Part shown: positions 33,311 to 41,479 of the stretch, in pieces
Numbering within the stretch: the stretch's first letter is position 1
How the letters are laid out: each line of letters opens with the position of its first letter
Source: AG25 sp035518815
GTDB taxonomy: Bacteria > Gemmatimonadota > Gemmatimonadetes > Gemmatimonadales > GWC2-71-9
DNA: 64,000 nt
Assembly: GCA_035518815.1 (NCBI GenBank)
Contig: DATIXG010000102.1
Span: forward strand, 50,522-114,521
Direction of reading: 5' to 3'
Position numbers and translations under genes: made by a program
Notes under the pieces: model-generated
The model's database searches: none
What the model saw: the letters and a program-made list of their open reading frames with translations, nothing else
Told to the model about the DNA's origin: nothing

Positions 33311-35350
33311 GTGAGTAGACGCGGTTACGCTGTGATGCTGGCGCTCGGGCTGTCGGCGGGTTGTGGAGGATCCCCGGGCATGGGCATGGGCGCCGGCGCG
33401 GGCGGCCCCAGCAATCCCCACGGAATGGCTCCAACCCCGGTCCCTCAACTCGACAGCGTACCGCTTCGGGCCCGGTCGGCTTACCGGCGCATGGGCCTGT
33501 TGGTGGACTCGACGCGGCTGCCGTTCGTCGCGTCGCTGCGGTTCCTCGCCAGCCGGGCTCCCGACTCGACGCTCGTCATCTTCGGTCTGTCGTTCGCAAA
33601 CCGGGTGCTCAACTTCCGGCGCGACGCGGCCGAATTCGTGGCCGCCTACCACATCGAGCTGATGTTGCGGCGCGATTCGACGTTCACCCGCACCATCTCG
33701 CGCGACGCGACCGTGCGGGTGGCGACCGCCCCGGAGACCATGCGGCGCGATGAGAGCGTCATCTTCCAACAGCTCCTCACCGTGCCCCCCGGGACCTACA
33801 ACGTCATGGCGGTGGTGCGTGACCTGAACAGTCCGGCGTACGCGCGCGTGGACATCGTCGACACCGTCCCGCTGTTTGCGGCGACGTCCCTGAGCGGGCC
33901 GCTGCCGCTCTACGACGGGCCAGGCCGCAAGCGCATCGATTCGTTGCCGCAGGTGGTAGTCAACCCGCGGGGGATGGCGAAGTACGGAACCGACACGCTG
34001 CATTTCTATATCGAGGGCTATGGTTTGCCCGCAGGGACCAGGCTCGCTGCCCGCGTGCTCGACGCGGACTCGGTCCTGCTGTGGAGCGACACGGTGTCGC
34101 TCACGGCCGGCACCGGCACCGCGGCGGTCCTCGCCGCGGAGGGAGCCGCTGGCGCCGAGGGCAAGGGAATGGCGGAGGGACGGGCCGCAAGGCCGGGGGC
34201 TGAGTCCGGCGCCGCCGCGGCGGCGGGGGCCCGCGCGATGTTCGGAGCGGGGTCCGGGGCCGATTCGGCGCTGGTCCGTTCAGGTGCGGGGGCGGCGGTG
34301 GGGGCGGCGGCGGGAGCCAATGCACGCGGCATGTTCGGGGGCGCGGCGGCTGCGGATGCGGACACGAGCGTCCGGGTCGGGCAGGGCGTGCTGGGCGGGG
34401 GCGCTGCGACTGCGGCCGCTGGCGACGTCGCGGCGGCGGGCGCGGGAGGGGCGGAAGCCGGCGCGGCGGCACGCTCGGGTATGCGTGGTCTCATGGGGGC
34501 TGCCGCGGACAGCGCCGCGGCGCGACACTCTCCGGACAGCGCGCCGGCGCGCGCGGGCACGGCAGACAGCGCGGCGCTTGCCGCGGCGCCGCCGTCATCC
34601 GGCGGGGGCGGCGCGCTCTCCGCGATGGGAATCGCGGCAGGCGCGGGAGCGCTCGTGGGAGCAGGGGCGGTGAGCGCCAAGGGCGCTGCGGGGATCGGGG
34701 TGCCGACCGACGCCGATATCGGAATGCGCGCGCGAGGCGCGGGACCGCGCGGGCGCGGACCAGAGCTCGTTCCGCTCATGATCGCGGAATTCGCGATTCC
34801 ACCGGCGCGCCTGCCACTCGGCTTGCAGACGCTGACGGTGCAGGTCGTCGGGGCGACAGCGCACGCGGAGTCACCATTCCTCGTGGGGTTCTCCGATGCG
34901 TGGGCGGTCAGGACCTACCCGCAGATGATCGGGTTGCTGCGGTTCTACTCGCGTCCCGATCTCGTCGAGAAGCTCAAGGCCGCGCCGCGCGCCGAGCGCG
35001 CGCGGGCCTGGCGTCTGTTCCTGCAGGCATCCGACCCGACGCCCCAAACCACGCAGCACGATTCCCTCGATGCCTACTTCCAGCGTATCGACCAGGCGAA
35101 TCGGCGCTTCCTCGAGCCGGCCGGGCCCGGGTGGCGGACCGATCGCGGTGAGGTGTATGTCAACCTCGGCGAGCCGGATCAGTCGTACGAGGTGCCCGGG
35201 AGAAAGGCGCCGGGCGTCCGGTGGGAGTTCACGAGCTTGCACCTGACACTGTCGTTTGCCGACCCCGAGGGCACGGGGCAGTATTACTTGACGCAGCAGT
35301 CACGGGTAGACTATGAGCGTGCGCTGGGCCAGGTCCGCGGCGCGCACTGA
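33311..35350 (+). CDS. GWxTD-domain lipoprotein with an Ala/Gly-rich insert
   Basis: 679 residues from GTG 33311. A signal peptide ends in the lipobox LSAGC. Residues about 30-265 form a folded domain that includes TVPPGTYNVMAVVRDL. A low-complexity Ala/Gly/Asp block of roughly 200 residues (about 275-480) follows. The C-terminus has the GWxTD domain: PGWRTDRGEVYVNLGEPDQ, with VRWEFTSLHLTLSFAD and YYLTQQSRVDYE. GWxTD proteins occur in Gemmatimonadota, Acidobacteriota and related phyla; their function is not established. The insert has no counterpart I know in the family. Confidence 0.75.
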   Translation: MSRRGYAVMLALGLSAGCGGSPGMGMGAGAGGPSNPHGMAPTPVPQLDSVPLRARSAYRRMGLLVDSTRLPFVASLRFLASRAPDSTLVIFGLSFANRVLNFRRDAAEFVAAYHIELMLRRDSTFTRTISRDATVRVATAPETMRRDESVIFQQLLTVPPGTYNVMAVVRDLNSPAYARVDIVDTVPLFAATSLSGPLPLYDGPGRKRIDSLPQVVVNPRGMAKYGTDTLHFYIEGYGLPAGTRLAARVLDADSVLLWSDTVSLTAGTGTAAVLAAEGAAGAEGKGMAEGRAARPGAESGAAAAAGARAMFGAGSGADSALVRSGAGAAVGAAAGANARGMFGGAAAADADTSVRVGQGVLGGGAATAAAGDVAAAGAGGAEAGAAARSGMRGLMGAAADSAAARHSPDSAPARAGTADSAALAAAPPSSGGGGALSAMGIAAGAGALVGAGAVSAKGAAGIGVPTDADIGMRARGAGPRGRGPELVPLMIAEFAIPPARLPLGLQTLTVQVVGATAHAESPFLVGFSDAWAVRTYPQMIGLLRFYSRPDLVEKLKAAPRAERARAWRLFLQASDPTPQTTQHDSLDAYFQRIDQANRRFLEPAGPGWRTDRGEVYVNLGEPDQSYEVPGRKAPGVRWEFTSLHLTLSFADPEGTGQYYLTQQSRVDYERALGQVRGAH

Positions 35351-35406
35351 ACATCCTTTCAATGGAGGGCGTGGTGGGATATCTCGACAAGAGCCTCAAG
35401 GGCAGA

Positions 35407-36282
35407 ATGCGGAGCGTCATTCTTGAGGTCGCGCTCGTCGGGTTGGCCGCTGGCACCGTCAGCGGGCAAACGCCCACCACCTACGGGGAGCTCGGGGTGC
35501 CTCGAGGCGGCGTCCGTCTCAAGTACGTCGAAGACAGCCTGCCGCCGCCCGCCCCCGGAGACACGCGATTCGTTCGCGCGTACCGCTTCAATACGACCTC
35601 GGAGATGATGTTCGGGGTTTTCAAGGGTAGCCTCGGCGGCACCCGCGATCTCGACGTGGAGCAAGACAGCGCGACGCTCGAGCCCGGTGAGACGACTCCC
35701 GTCAGCTATCGTCTCGACTTCCACGTCTTCGACGACGTGTGTCGGGACGCGGGCACGGCGGCCGGCGGTGCCTCGGGGACGGCCTGCAAGTCGTGGCTGC
35801 GCGGAATCGACAAACGGAAGGCCTTCACGAGATCGGGACGCATCCCGTACCCGAACAACTCGGAGGACGTCTGGGTCGACCACGGGAGGTTCGTCTGGCT
35901 GGTTCGGAACCCCGATGGCGCCTGGGTGCATTGGGAGGTGCTGGTAGCCGATGACGGTCTATCGAAAGACTGGAAGCAACACTCGCCCTATTCACGGATC
36001 GTGGTCCAGCAGATCGTACACAGCAAGCCGGCCCCGACAGCCCAGCAGCCGCCAGCGGCCCCGGCACCGCCCGCCGCTGTTGCGCCTGCACATGAGCCCG
36101 ACCTCGTGCCCGGACCCAAGGGGGAGCCGGCGCCCGCGGCCCAGGCGCCCGCCATCACGCCGCCTGCGCACGACCCGGACCTCGTTCCGGCCCCAACGCA
36201 GCAGCCGGCGCCAGCGCCTGTCCAGGCGCCCCCGCCCGCTCACGATTCAACGGCGGGCCAGGTGCAGCCGTCGAGCCCGTAG
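35407..36282 (+). CDS. Exported protein with Pro/Ala-rich tail, function unknown
   Basis: About 291 residues. I choose ATG 35407 because the signal peptide MRSVILEVALVGLAAGTVSGQ starts there with AAGGG 5 bp upstream; ATG 35362 is the alternative. Residues about 20-200 form a globular domain with two cysteines (VCRDAG, TACKSW) that could be disulfide-bonded. The tail is Pro/Ala-rich with two near-identical repeats, AHEPDLVPGP and AHDPDLVPAP, and could cross the peptidoglycan. No family recognised. A strong terminator follows. Confidence 0.6.
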   Translation: MRSVILEVALVGLAAGTVSGQTPTTYGELGVPRGGVRLKYVEDSLPPPAPGDTRFVRAYRFNTTSEMMFGVFKGSLGGTRDLDVEQDSATLEPGETTPVSYRLDFHVFDDVCRDAGTAAGGASGTACKSWLRGIDKRKAFTRSGRIPYPNNSEDVWVDHGRFVWLVRNPDGAWVHWEVLVADDGLSKDWKQHSPYSRIVVQQIVHSKPAPTAQQPPAAPAPPAAVAPAHEPDLVPGPKGEPAPAAQAPAITPPAHDPDLVPAPTQQPAPAPVQAPPPAHDSTAGQVQPSSP

Positions 36283-36323
36283 CGAGGGCACCGCGATGTA
36301 GCCGAGGTGATGGCATACGACAG

Positions 36324-36358
36324 CGAGGACGGCTAGAGGCTCCCGTCCTCGTTTGTTT
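36324..36358 (+). terminator. Rho-independent terminator
   Basis: A 9-bp perfect stem CGAGGACGG / CCGTCCTCG with a 10-nt loop, followed by TTTGTTT. It ends transcription of the exported-protein gene, 22 bp before the tRNA. Confidence 0.8.
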
Positions 36359-36379
36359 ACCTTGTGACACAGCAGCTCA

Positions 36380-36452
36380 GGGGCGGTAGCTCAGTTGGGA
36401 GAGCACCTGGTTTGCAACCAGGGGGTCGTGGGTTCGAATCCCATCCGCTCCA
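36380..36452 (+). tRNA. tRNA-Ala (anticodon TGC)
   Basis: 73-nt cloverleaf. The acceptor stem GGGGCGG pairs with CCGCTCC and contains the G3-U70 wobble that is the alanine identity element. The anticodon arm is CCTGG-TTTGCAA-CCAGG (anticodon TGC) and the T-loop is TTCGAAT. Discriminator A at 36452; the CCA end is not encoded. It stands alone, not in an rRNA operon. Confidence 0.95.
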
Positions 36453-36529
36453 CGTCCCGCACGCCGACGACTTCTTGTCACGGCGCGCGAGGTTAACAGG
36501 TACGTCGCACGCAGAATAGGAGTGGTGAC

Positions 36530-36970
36530 ATGACAGGAGCCGTGCCTCGCCCGTCCGTGCTCGCCGCGCTGATCTGCGCCGGCGGCATCGCGTGCACCAC
36601 GGTGCGGCAGGTCAGGCCCGCCGAGTACATCCCGCAACACGGTCCCGACATCATCTGGGTCACGGGCGAGGACAGCACCATTGTGCCCATCGTGGCGCCT
36701 CACGTCGACGATGACACCCTGCGCGGTACGCTGCGGGGAACAGACGACACCGTGCACCTCGCGCTGACCAATATCCGGACCGTCACCGCCAAGGTCCCCG
36801 ACCACAGGAAAACCGCGTTCCTGGTCGTCGGCTTGGGAACGGTTGGGGGCCTGATGCTGTACGAATTCTCCATCAGCAAGCAGGGGTCGCAGGGAGGGGG
36901 CGTCAACTGCGGCGTCTATCAGTCCACGAGAGAAGGGGGGGACCCCGGGGACGCGCGCCCGGATTGTTGA
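36530..36970 (+). CDS. Small lipoprotein of unknown function
   Basis: 146 residues, ATG 36530 with an AGGAG site. Signal peptide with Cys in CAGGIACTT, giving a probable lipobox GIAC. The mature protein is mostly beta with a hydrophobic segment (TAFLVVGLGTVGGLMLYEF) near residue 95-112 and two further Cys. Similar gene layouts are common for short envelope lipoproteins in this phylum. I recognise no domain. Confidence 0.6.
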   Translation: MTGAVPRPSVLAALICAGGIACTTVRQVRPAEYIPQHGPDIIWVTGEDSTIVPIVAPHVDDDTLRGTLRGTDDTVHLALTNIRTVTAKVPDHRKTAFLVVGLGTVGGLMLYEFSISKQGSQGGGVNCGVYQSTREGGDPGDARPDC

Positions 36971-36983
36971 GCAAGCCGCCGCA

Positions 36984-37030
36984 CCCGTCGTCGGCGGGTC
37001 GCGGACGATCTCATACCGGGGCACGCCCTT
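36984..37030 (-). pseudogene. Fragment related to the small protein gene at 41134-41379
   Basis: On the minus strand the DNA encodes VPRYEIVRDPPTTGAA, matching VPRYAIVRQPPTTGAA of the intact small protein at 41134-41379; the nucleotides also align over about 45 bp. Flanking residues do not match, so this is a remnant, not a gene. No other function is seen between 36971 and 37140. Confidence 0.5.
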
Positions 37031-37173
37031 CCTTCCTCGCACGACCGCCCCTCCAGCTGGCGCTCGTCTAAAGTCTGCATCCCAGCGACTTTGAGTCATG
37101 TTTCATTTCGTAACATTCCCGAAACGCGCCCGCCCGCTAGCGAGCCTCGGGGACGCGCGGCAGTTTCAGAGGC

Positions 37174-37385
37174 CGTCCTCCGCTCCTGATCGTCTCCGGT
37201 GAGCGCGATCACACGGTCCCGTGGGCCGCCGCGAACGCGGCCATCAAGCAGCGGCGGAACGAGGGTGTCACGGAGATCGTCGAGATGAAGAATTGATGAA
37301 GAATAGTGGGCACTCGCTGACGATCGACGGGAGATGGCGGGAGGTTGCCGACACGGCACTCGCTTTCGCCCAGCGTTTCGTGTGA
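37174..37385 (+). pseudogene. Remnant of an alpha/beta-hydrolase gene, frameshifted
   Basis: The first part encodes RPPLLIVSGERDHTVPW to GVTEIVEMKN, the C-terminal Asp-loop region of an alpha/beta hydrolase, and then meets a stop (37294-37296). The second part, in another frame, reads SGHSLTIDGRWREVADTALA and ends QRFV, the usual end of the same family with the catalytic His (GHSL). A tandem 11-bp duplication separates the frames. The N-terminal three-quarters, with the nucleophile Ser, is missing, a stop in the same frame lying at 37138. Its end overlaps the start of the next gene, which shows the former operon order. Confidence 0.75.
37284..37305 (+). repeat. 11-bp tandem duplication inside the hydrolase remnant
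   Basis: GATGAAGAATT (37284-37294) is followed directly by GATGAAGAATA (37295-37305). Removing one copy restores a single reading frame through the hydrolase C-terminus, so this duplication is the cause of the frameshift. Confidence 0.85.
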
Positions 37386-38467
37386 CCAGTGAGTCGCGGA
37401 TTCGGCTTCTCGGGGCGTTGGCAGCGACGACGCTCGCCGCGACGACGCTGCCCGTACGCGGCGCCGCGCAGGGCATGCCTCCGCCGCTCGCCCTGTTTCT
37501 GCAGCAGACCATCGGCCTCAATCAGGATGAGATGACTGCCTCGACCGGCGGCAAGCCGGTCGTGAAGGTGCTCGAACCCGCCGACGAGCGTGAGCTCGCA
37601 GCGTTCGGCGTCGTGCATATCGGCGTGCCGCGATCGTTCTATGTGCAGCGCGCCGCCGACTTCCCTGCGTCGCTCCGCATCCCTACGCGGATCCGGTTCG
37701 GCCTGTTCTCAGATCCCGCCGTGCCGTCCGACGTCGCGGCGCTCTCTCTCCCCCACGACGATGTCGAGGACCTGGCCCAGTGTCGCCCCGGCTCGTGCAA
37801 GGTGAAGCTCTCGGCCGCGGCCATGACCCAGGTGCTGAGCGGCATCGATCCGGCCTCGCCGTCGGCCGACTCCGTTGCCAACGCGTTCTTCCGCGGGCGA
37901 ATGATCCAGTACGTCACGGACTACCGCACCCGCGGCAACCGGGCCCTCGTCGTGTACGCGGACAAGCAGGGGAGTGTCGCCAGCGAAGTATTCGAGGCCA
38001 TGCTGTCGCGCTCACCATACATGTATCAGTACGCGCCATCGCTCGAGCGATATCTCGAGAACTACCCGAAGGATCGCCCTGCGGATGTTGCCGAGGCCCT
38101 GTTCTGGGCGGAAGACGATCTGCCGAGTCTCAAGCCGACCGTGACCATAACCCATGAGGTCGTCTACGCCCCGCCGGAGCTGCCTGGCTGCACGCTCATC
38201 GTGTCGAAGCTGCTCTACGCGGATCACTACCTGGACGGGGGCCTCACGGTGATTGCGGTCGTGGATCACGCGGGAGACCAGGCTGCACCGGGCATCTACT
38301 TGGTGCTCCTCCGCCGGCTGCACTTCGACAACCTGCCCAGCGGTGGGGTCATGAACGTGCGGGGCAAGGCGATCGGCAAACTGCGCGAGCAGACCGCGGC
38401 CGTGCTGCGCGACGCGAAGACCCGCAGCGAGGAGACCTACGCGAGTGTGCGTGCCTCTCCACGCTGA
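37382..38467 (+). CDS. Exported protein of unknown function
   Basis: 361 residues from GTG 37382, overlapping the stop of the hydrolase remnant. Signal peptide: LLGALAATTLAATTLPVRGAAQ. The body is a mixed alpha/beta protein with a Cys pair CRPGSCKVKL, and repeated segments such as VQRAADFPASLRI and MYQYAPSLERYLENYPKD. Similar secreted proteins are frequent in this type of genome without assigned function. I see no catalytic motif. A 38-bp gap separates it from the AI-2E family gene. Confidence 0.6.
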   Translation: MTSESRIRLLGALAATTLAATTLPVRGAAQGMPPPLALFLQQTIGLNQDEMTASTGGKPVVKVLEPADERELAAFGVVHIGVPRSFYVQRAADFPASLRIPTRIRFGLFSDPAVPSDVAALSLPHDDVEDLAQCRPGSCKVKLSAAAMTQVLSGIDPASPSADSVANAFFRGRMIQYVTDYRTRGNRALVVYADKQGSVASEVFEAMLSRSPYMYQYAPSLERYLENYPKDRPADVAEALFWAEDDLPSLKPTVTITHEVVYAPPELPGCTLIVSKLLYADHYLDGGLTVIAVVDHAGDQAAPGIYLVLLRRLHFDNLPSGGVMNVRGKAIGKLREQTAAVLRDAKTRSEETYASVRASPR

Positions 38468-38505
38468 TCGCGTCCCGGCCCGCGCGGGGAGCGACTGAGG
38501 CTCGC

Positions 38506-39504
38506 GTGTCGACCATGCTCGACGCGAAGCGGCGGGCCGCCTTCGCCCTCGTACTGGCTCTCGGCCTCGGCCTCGCCTTTGCTCTCGCACCGTATGCCGC
38601 CGGGCTCATCGGGATCCCTGTGCTCTACGTCGCGTTGGCGCCCGTGCACCGCTGGGTGGCGCGGCACACGGGCCCGAGGGTGGCGGCCGCGGTGGTGGTC
38701 GCGCTCCAACTCCTCCTCCTGGTTGTGCTGGGGAGTGCCTTCGCGGGGTTGATCGTGAACGAAGCCCGGCCAATCGCGGCGAACCTCTCGAACAGCCCCA
38801 TCCTCACCCGGCTCTCCGAACTCAAGCTCGGTGGGGTGGATGTAGGCGGGCACCTCGCGGGTCTCGGGGGCACCCTCGTGTCATGGATCGGCACGTCAGC
38901 CTTCGGGGTCCTCGGGTCGGCGTCCCGATGGGCGCTGAACTTCGCGATTTCGTTTTTTGGCCTCTACTACCTGCTGCTCCGGCCGGCGGAGACGTGGGAG
39001 GCCGTCCGGCCGTTTATCCCCTTCTCCGCGCGCAATACCGAGACCTTGCGCCAGCAGTTCCGCCAGGTTACGACCTCCACGCTCATCGGCACGGGGCTTT
39101 CGGCGGTGATTGAAGGCCTGCTGTTGAGTCTCGGTTTTTGGGCGGCCGGACTTCCGGACGCGGCCTTGTGGGGCCTCGTGACCATGGTCTTCGCGATCCT
39201 GCCGCTCCTCGGGAGTGGGCTCGTCTGGGGACCGGGCGCGATCGCGCTGCTGCTCGACCACCGCGCAGGCGCCGCGGCGCTCCTCGCCATCTGGGGTCTC
39301 GTGGTCGTGGGGAACGTCGGCAAGGTGATCCAGCCGATGGCGTCCCGGCGCTGGGGGCACATCCACCCGCTGGTCACGCTCGTCGGGGCCCTCGTGGGCG
39401 TGCCGTACTTCGGGATCCTGGGACTGCTGATCGGGCCGTTGGCGGTGTCGTACTTCTTCGAGCTGATCAACATGTACCGCGAAGAGTATCTGACCGGGAC
39501 GTGA
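38506..39504 (+). CDS. AI-2E family transporter (TqsA/YdiK-like)
   Basis: 332 residues; GTG 38506, ATG 38515 also possible. Seven or eight helices with the family pattern: an N-terminal helix pair, a soluble segment (RPIAANLSNSPILTRLSELK) and the C-terminal GHIHPLVTLVGALVGVPYFGILGLLIGPL block typical of AI-2E transporters. Members export autoinducer-2 or act as Na+/H+ antiporters; the substrate is not clear from sequence. Confidence 0.8.
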   Translation: MSTMLDAKRRAAFALVLALGLGLAFALAPYAAGLIGIPVLYVALAPVHRWVARHTGPRVAAAVVVALQLLLLVVLGSAFAGLIVNEARPIAANLSNSPILTRLSELKLGGVDVGGHLAGLGGTLVSWIGTSAFGVLGSASRWALNFAISFFGLYYLLLRPAETWEAVRPFIPFSARNTETLRQQFRQVTTSTLIGTGLSAVIEGLLLSLGFWAAGLPDAALWGLVTMVFAILPLLGSGLVWGPGAIALLLDHRAGAAALLAIWGLVVVGNVGKVIQPMASRRWGHIHPLVTLVGALVGVPYFGILGLLIGPLAVSYFFELINMYREEYLTGT

Positions 39505-39578
39505 TCCCCGCGCGATCGGCCCGGCGTGCGCCGGCCGACGCGCCTGACCTTGTGGCGCACCATCCGAGTGGAGGCCGT

Positions 39579-40142
39579 ATGGCTACCGCAGCTCTCGGCG
39601 ACATCAGACAAGTGTTTCACCGCACATCGTGGGCGTTTTTGCTCCGCGGCTTGCTGTCCATCGCGGTGGGCGTGTTCATCCTGGCACGACCACTCGAGTC
39701 CGTGGCAGCGTTCGCGCTGGTGATCGCATTTTGGGCGCTCTTCTCCGGTCTCGTTGGTATCGTACACGCGTTCGACGTGAGGCCGGTCATGAAGCAATGG
39801 TGGGTCCTGTTGCTGTCGGGCTTGGTCGGCGTCGGGTTCGGAATCGCGTCGCTGCTGTACTACCCGGTGCTCTCGCTGACTTATGCAGTCGTGTGGGTCG
39901 CGTGGTGGCTGATGCTCACTGGCATTCTCGGGATCTATGGGGCGATGCAGGAGAGGAGCATCGGCGAGCACTGGGGCTGGACCGCCGCGTTCGGGGTCCT
40001 CAGCGTGATCGCATCGGCGTTCGCGTTGCTTGCTCCGCCCATCACTCTGACCGCGATCATGGCCCTGATCGCCTGGTTTGCCATCGTGTCGGGTGTCGCG
40101 CTCCTGATCGGAGCGTTCAAATTGCGCTCGGTGGTGGGCTAG
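39579..40142 (+). CDS. HdeD family (DUF308) membrane protein
   Basis: 187 residues from ATG 39579 with GGAGG 5 bp upstream. Six short hydrophobic helices in the repeated HdeD pattern: FLLRGLLSIAVGVFILARP, then WWVLLLSGLVGVGFGIASLLYYP. HdeD in E. coli contributes to acid resistance at high cell density; most homologues are uncharacterised. With the dps gene nearby, a stress-protection role is a guess only. Confidence 0.8.
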   Translation: MATAALGDIRQVFHRTSWAFLLRGLLSIAVGVFILARPLESVAAFALVIAFWALFSGLVGIVHAFDVRPVMKQWWVLLLSGLVGVGFGIASLLYYPVLSLTYAVVWVAWWLMLTGILGIYGAMQERSIGEHWGWTAAFGVLSVIASAFALLAPPITLTAIMALIAWFAIVSGVALLIGAFKLRSVVG

Positions 40143-40289
40143 CGGCGCTCCCGACCCGCGCCCGCGGGGGGTCGCCATGCATTCCGGCGTTGCGCGGCTA
40201 CCGCTGCATCGGTCGTGGCCGGCGTGGCCACGGCCGATCAAGCCGGGTGCTCGGTTGCACGGACGTTTCCGAAAGGTGGATGGGGACAT

Positions 40290-40463
40290 ATGGGCCAGCT
40301 GACACTGACAGACAAGGAAGCGGCAACGCTCGCGAAGGCGCTCGAGACCTACCTGTCGGACCTGCGGATGGAGATCGCCGACACCGACGCCCAGGCCTTT
40401 CGCGACAGCCTCAAGCAAGAGGAGGTGGTCATCACGCGGGTGCTCGAGCAGTTGCGGGCGTGA
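40290..40463 (+). CDS. Small acidic helical protein, 57 residues
   Basis: ATG 40290 preceded by an AAGGTGG-like site; the longer in-frame extension upstream is not supported. MGQLTLTDKEAATLAKALET and then a long amphipathic helix ending VITRVLEQLRA: all-alpha, hydrophilic, no Cys. It has the look of a small cytoplasmic stress or regulatory protein. 114 bp before dps. No family recognised. Confidence 0.55.
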   Translation: MGQLTLTDKEAATLAKALETYLSDLRMEIADTDAQAFRDSLKQEEVVITRVLEQLRA

Positions 40464-40576
40464 TCAGGGGCGCGCCTACCTGAGTGCGTGGCGACGGCGT
40501 CCGACGGGTAACCTGTCTATCCTTATGGCAACCACTGGGAACACTGACATCCGACATGCCACTACAGGAGGCGACC

Positions 40577-41092
40577 GTGACCAGCACTACTCCCCGGCTC
40601 CATCCGACGAAGAACGATCTCTCGGAGGCCACTCGGCTTCAGGTGATCGACCTCTTCAATCAACGCCTCGCGGACGCAATCGACTTGCAGACGCAGTGCA
40701 AGCAGGCACACTGGAACGTGAAGGGGCCGGCCTTTATCGCGCTTCACAAGCTGTTCGACGAGATCAACGAGGAGGTCGAGGAATACGTGGACCTCATCGC
40801 GGAGCGGGTCGTTCAGCTCGGCGGGATTGCCGAAGGAACGGTGGGAGTCGTCGTGGAGCGCTCGACGCTCGTCGACTATCCCCTCGGGCTCTCGACCGGC
40901 GGAGAGCACGTGGCGGCGCTATCGGACGCGCTCGCCATGTTCGGCCGCACGGTTCGGATGGGCATCGAGGAGATGAACGACCTCCAGGACGCCGACAGCG
41001 CCGACATCCTCACCGAGATCTCTCGCGGCGTGGACAAGTGGCTCTGGTTCGTCGAGGCGCACCAGCAGGGGACCGCCACTCTGGGCGCGTGA
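40577..41092 (+). CDS. dps: Dps-family ferritin-like DNA-protecting protein
   Basis: 171 residues from GTG 40577, chosen because AGGAGG lies 6 bp upstream; ATG 40556 has no such site. The ferroxidase motif is complete: His in QAHWNVKG, Asp and Glu in LFDEINEEVEEY. It should form a dodecamer that oxidises Fe(II) with H2O2 and stores iron, shielding DNA in stationary phase or oxidative stress. Confidence 0.92.
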   Translation: MTSTTPRLHPTKNDLSEATRLQVIDLFNQRLADAIDLQTQCKQAHWNVKGPAFIALHKLFDEINEEVEEYVDLIAERVVQLGGIAEGTVGVVVERSTLVDYPLGLSTGGEHVAALSDALAMFGRTVRMGIEEMNDLQDADSADILTEISRGVDKWLWFVEAHQQGTATLGA

Positions 41093-41106
41093 GGGAGACG
41101 AGGGTG

Positions 41107-41127
41107 GGGGCGTCGCGATTACGCCCC
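41107..41127. terminator. Stem-loop between convergent dps and small hypothetical gene
   Basis: GGGGCGT / ACGCCCC forms a perfect 7-bp stem with a 7-nt loop in the 41-bp gap between convergent genes. No T-run follows, so it is a candidate terminator at best. Confidence 0.4.
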
Positions 41128-41133
41128 GGTGTG

Positions 41134-41379
41134 TTACCGCACGTCGAACAGCAACCGGGCCGTCCTGATCGCGTGCCGCCGCGCCGCGCTCCAGGTCTGC
41201 GGATTCCCCTCGTGCTCGGCGACCACATTCCAATCGGCTGCCCCGGTGGTCGGCGGCTGGCGGACGATCGCATACCGGGGCACGTCGTGCTCGTCCGGCG
41301 TGTCCACGCCGCCCGTGTGACGCTCGATCCAGTCCCGCAGCTCGTCGACGGTCTTCAACTCCCGCCTCGTGATGCTCAT
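41134..41379 (-). CDS. Small conserved protein of unknown function, 81 residues
   Basis: ATG 41379 with AGGAG at good spacing. MSITRRELKTVDELRDWIER then DVPRYAIVRQPPTTGAADW and a basic C-terminal helix (SAARRHAIRTARLLFDVR). Cytoplasmic, no signal. A truncated paralogue (VPRYEIVRDPPTTGAA) is at 36984-37030, so the family was once present twice. No domain assigned. Confidence 0.6.
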   Translation of the reverse strand: MSITRRELKTVDELRDWIERHTGGVDTPDEHDVPRYAIVRQPPTTGAADWNVVAEHEGNPQTWSAARRHAIRTARLLFDVR

Positions 41380-41479
41380 GGCAGGCTCCTAGGGCGAAGA
41401 AGCGGGAAACGTAGCCCGATTCGGGCGGCCTCGCACCTCGGAGTTTCCCGCGGGAACGGCTCCGCCCCCCCAAGCTGCC

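Noticed and set aside
34101..34779. Repeat array or CRISPR-like structure in the Ala/Gly-rich part of the GWxTD gene
   Set aside because: Degenerate low-complexity codons without constant repeat and spacer lengths.
36377..37099. Minus-strand frame running through tRNA-Ala and the lipoprotein gene
   Set aside because: It overlaps a tRNA and a gene with signal peptide; only the short VPRYEIV segment is real homology, to the gene at 41134-41379.
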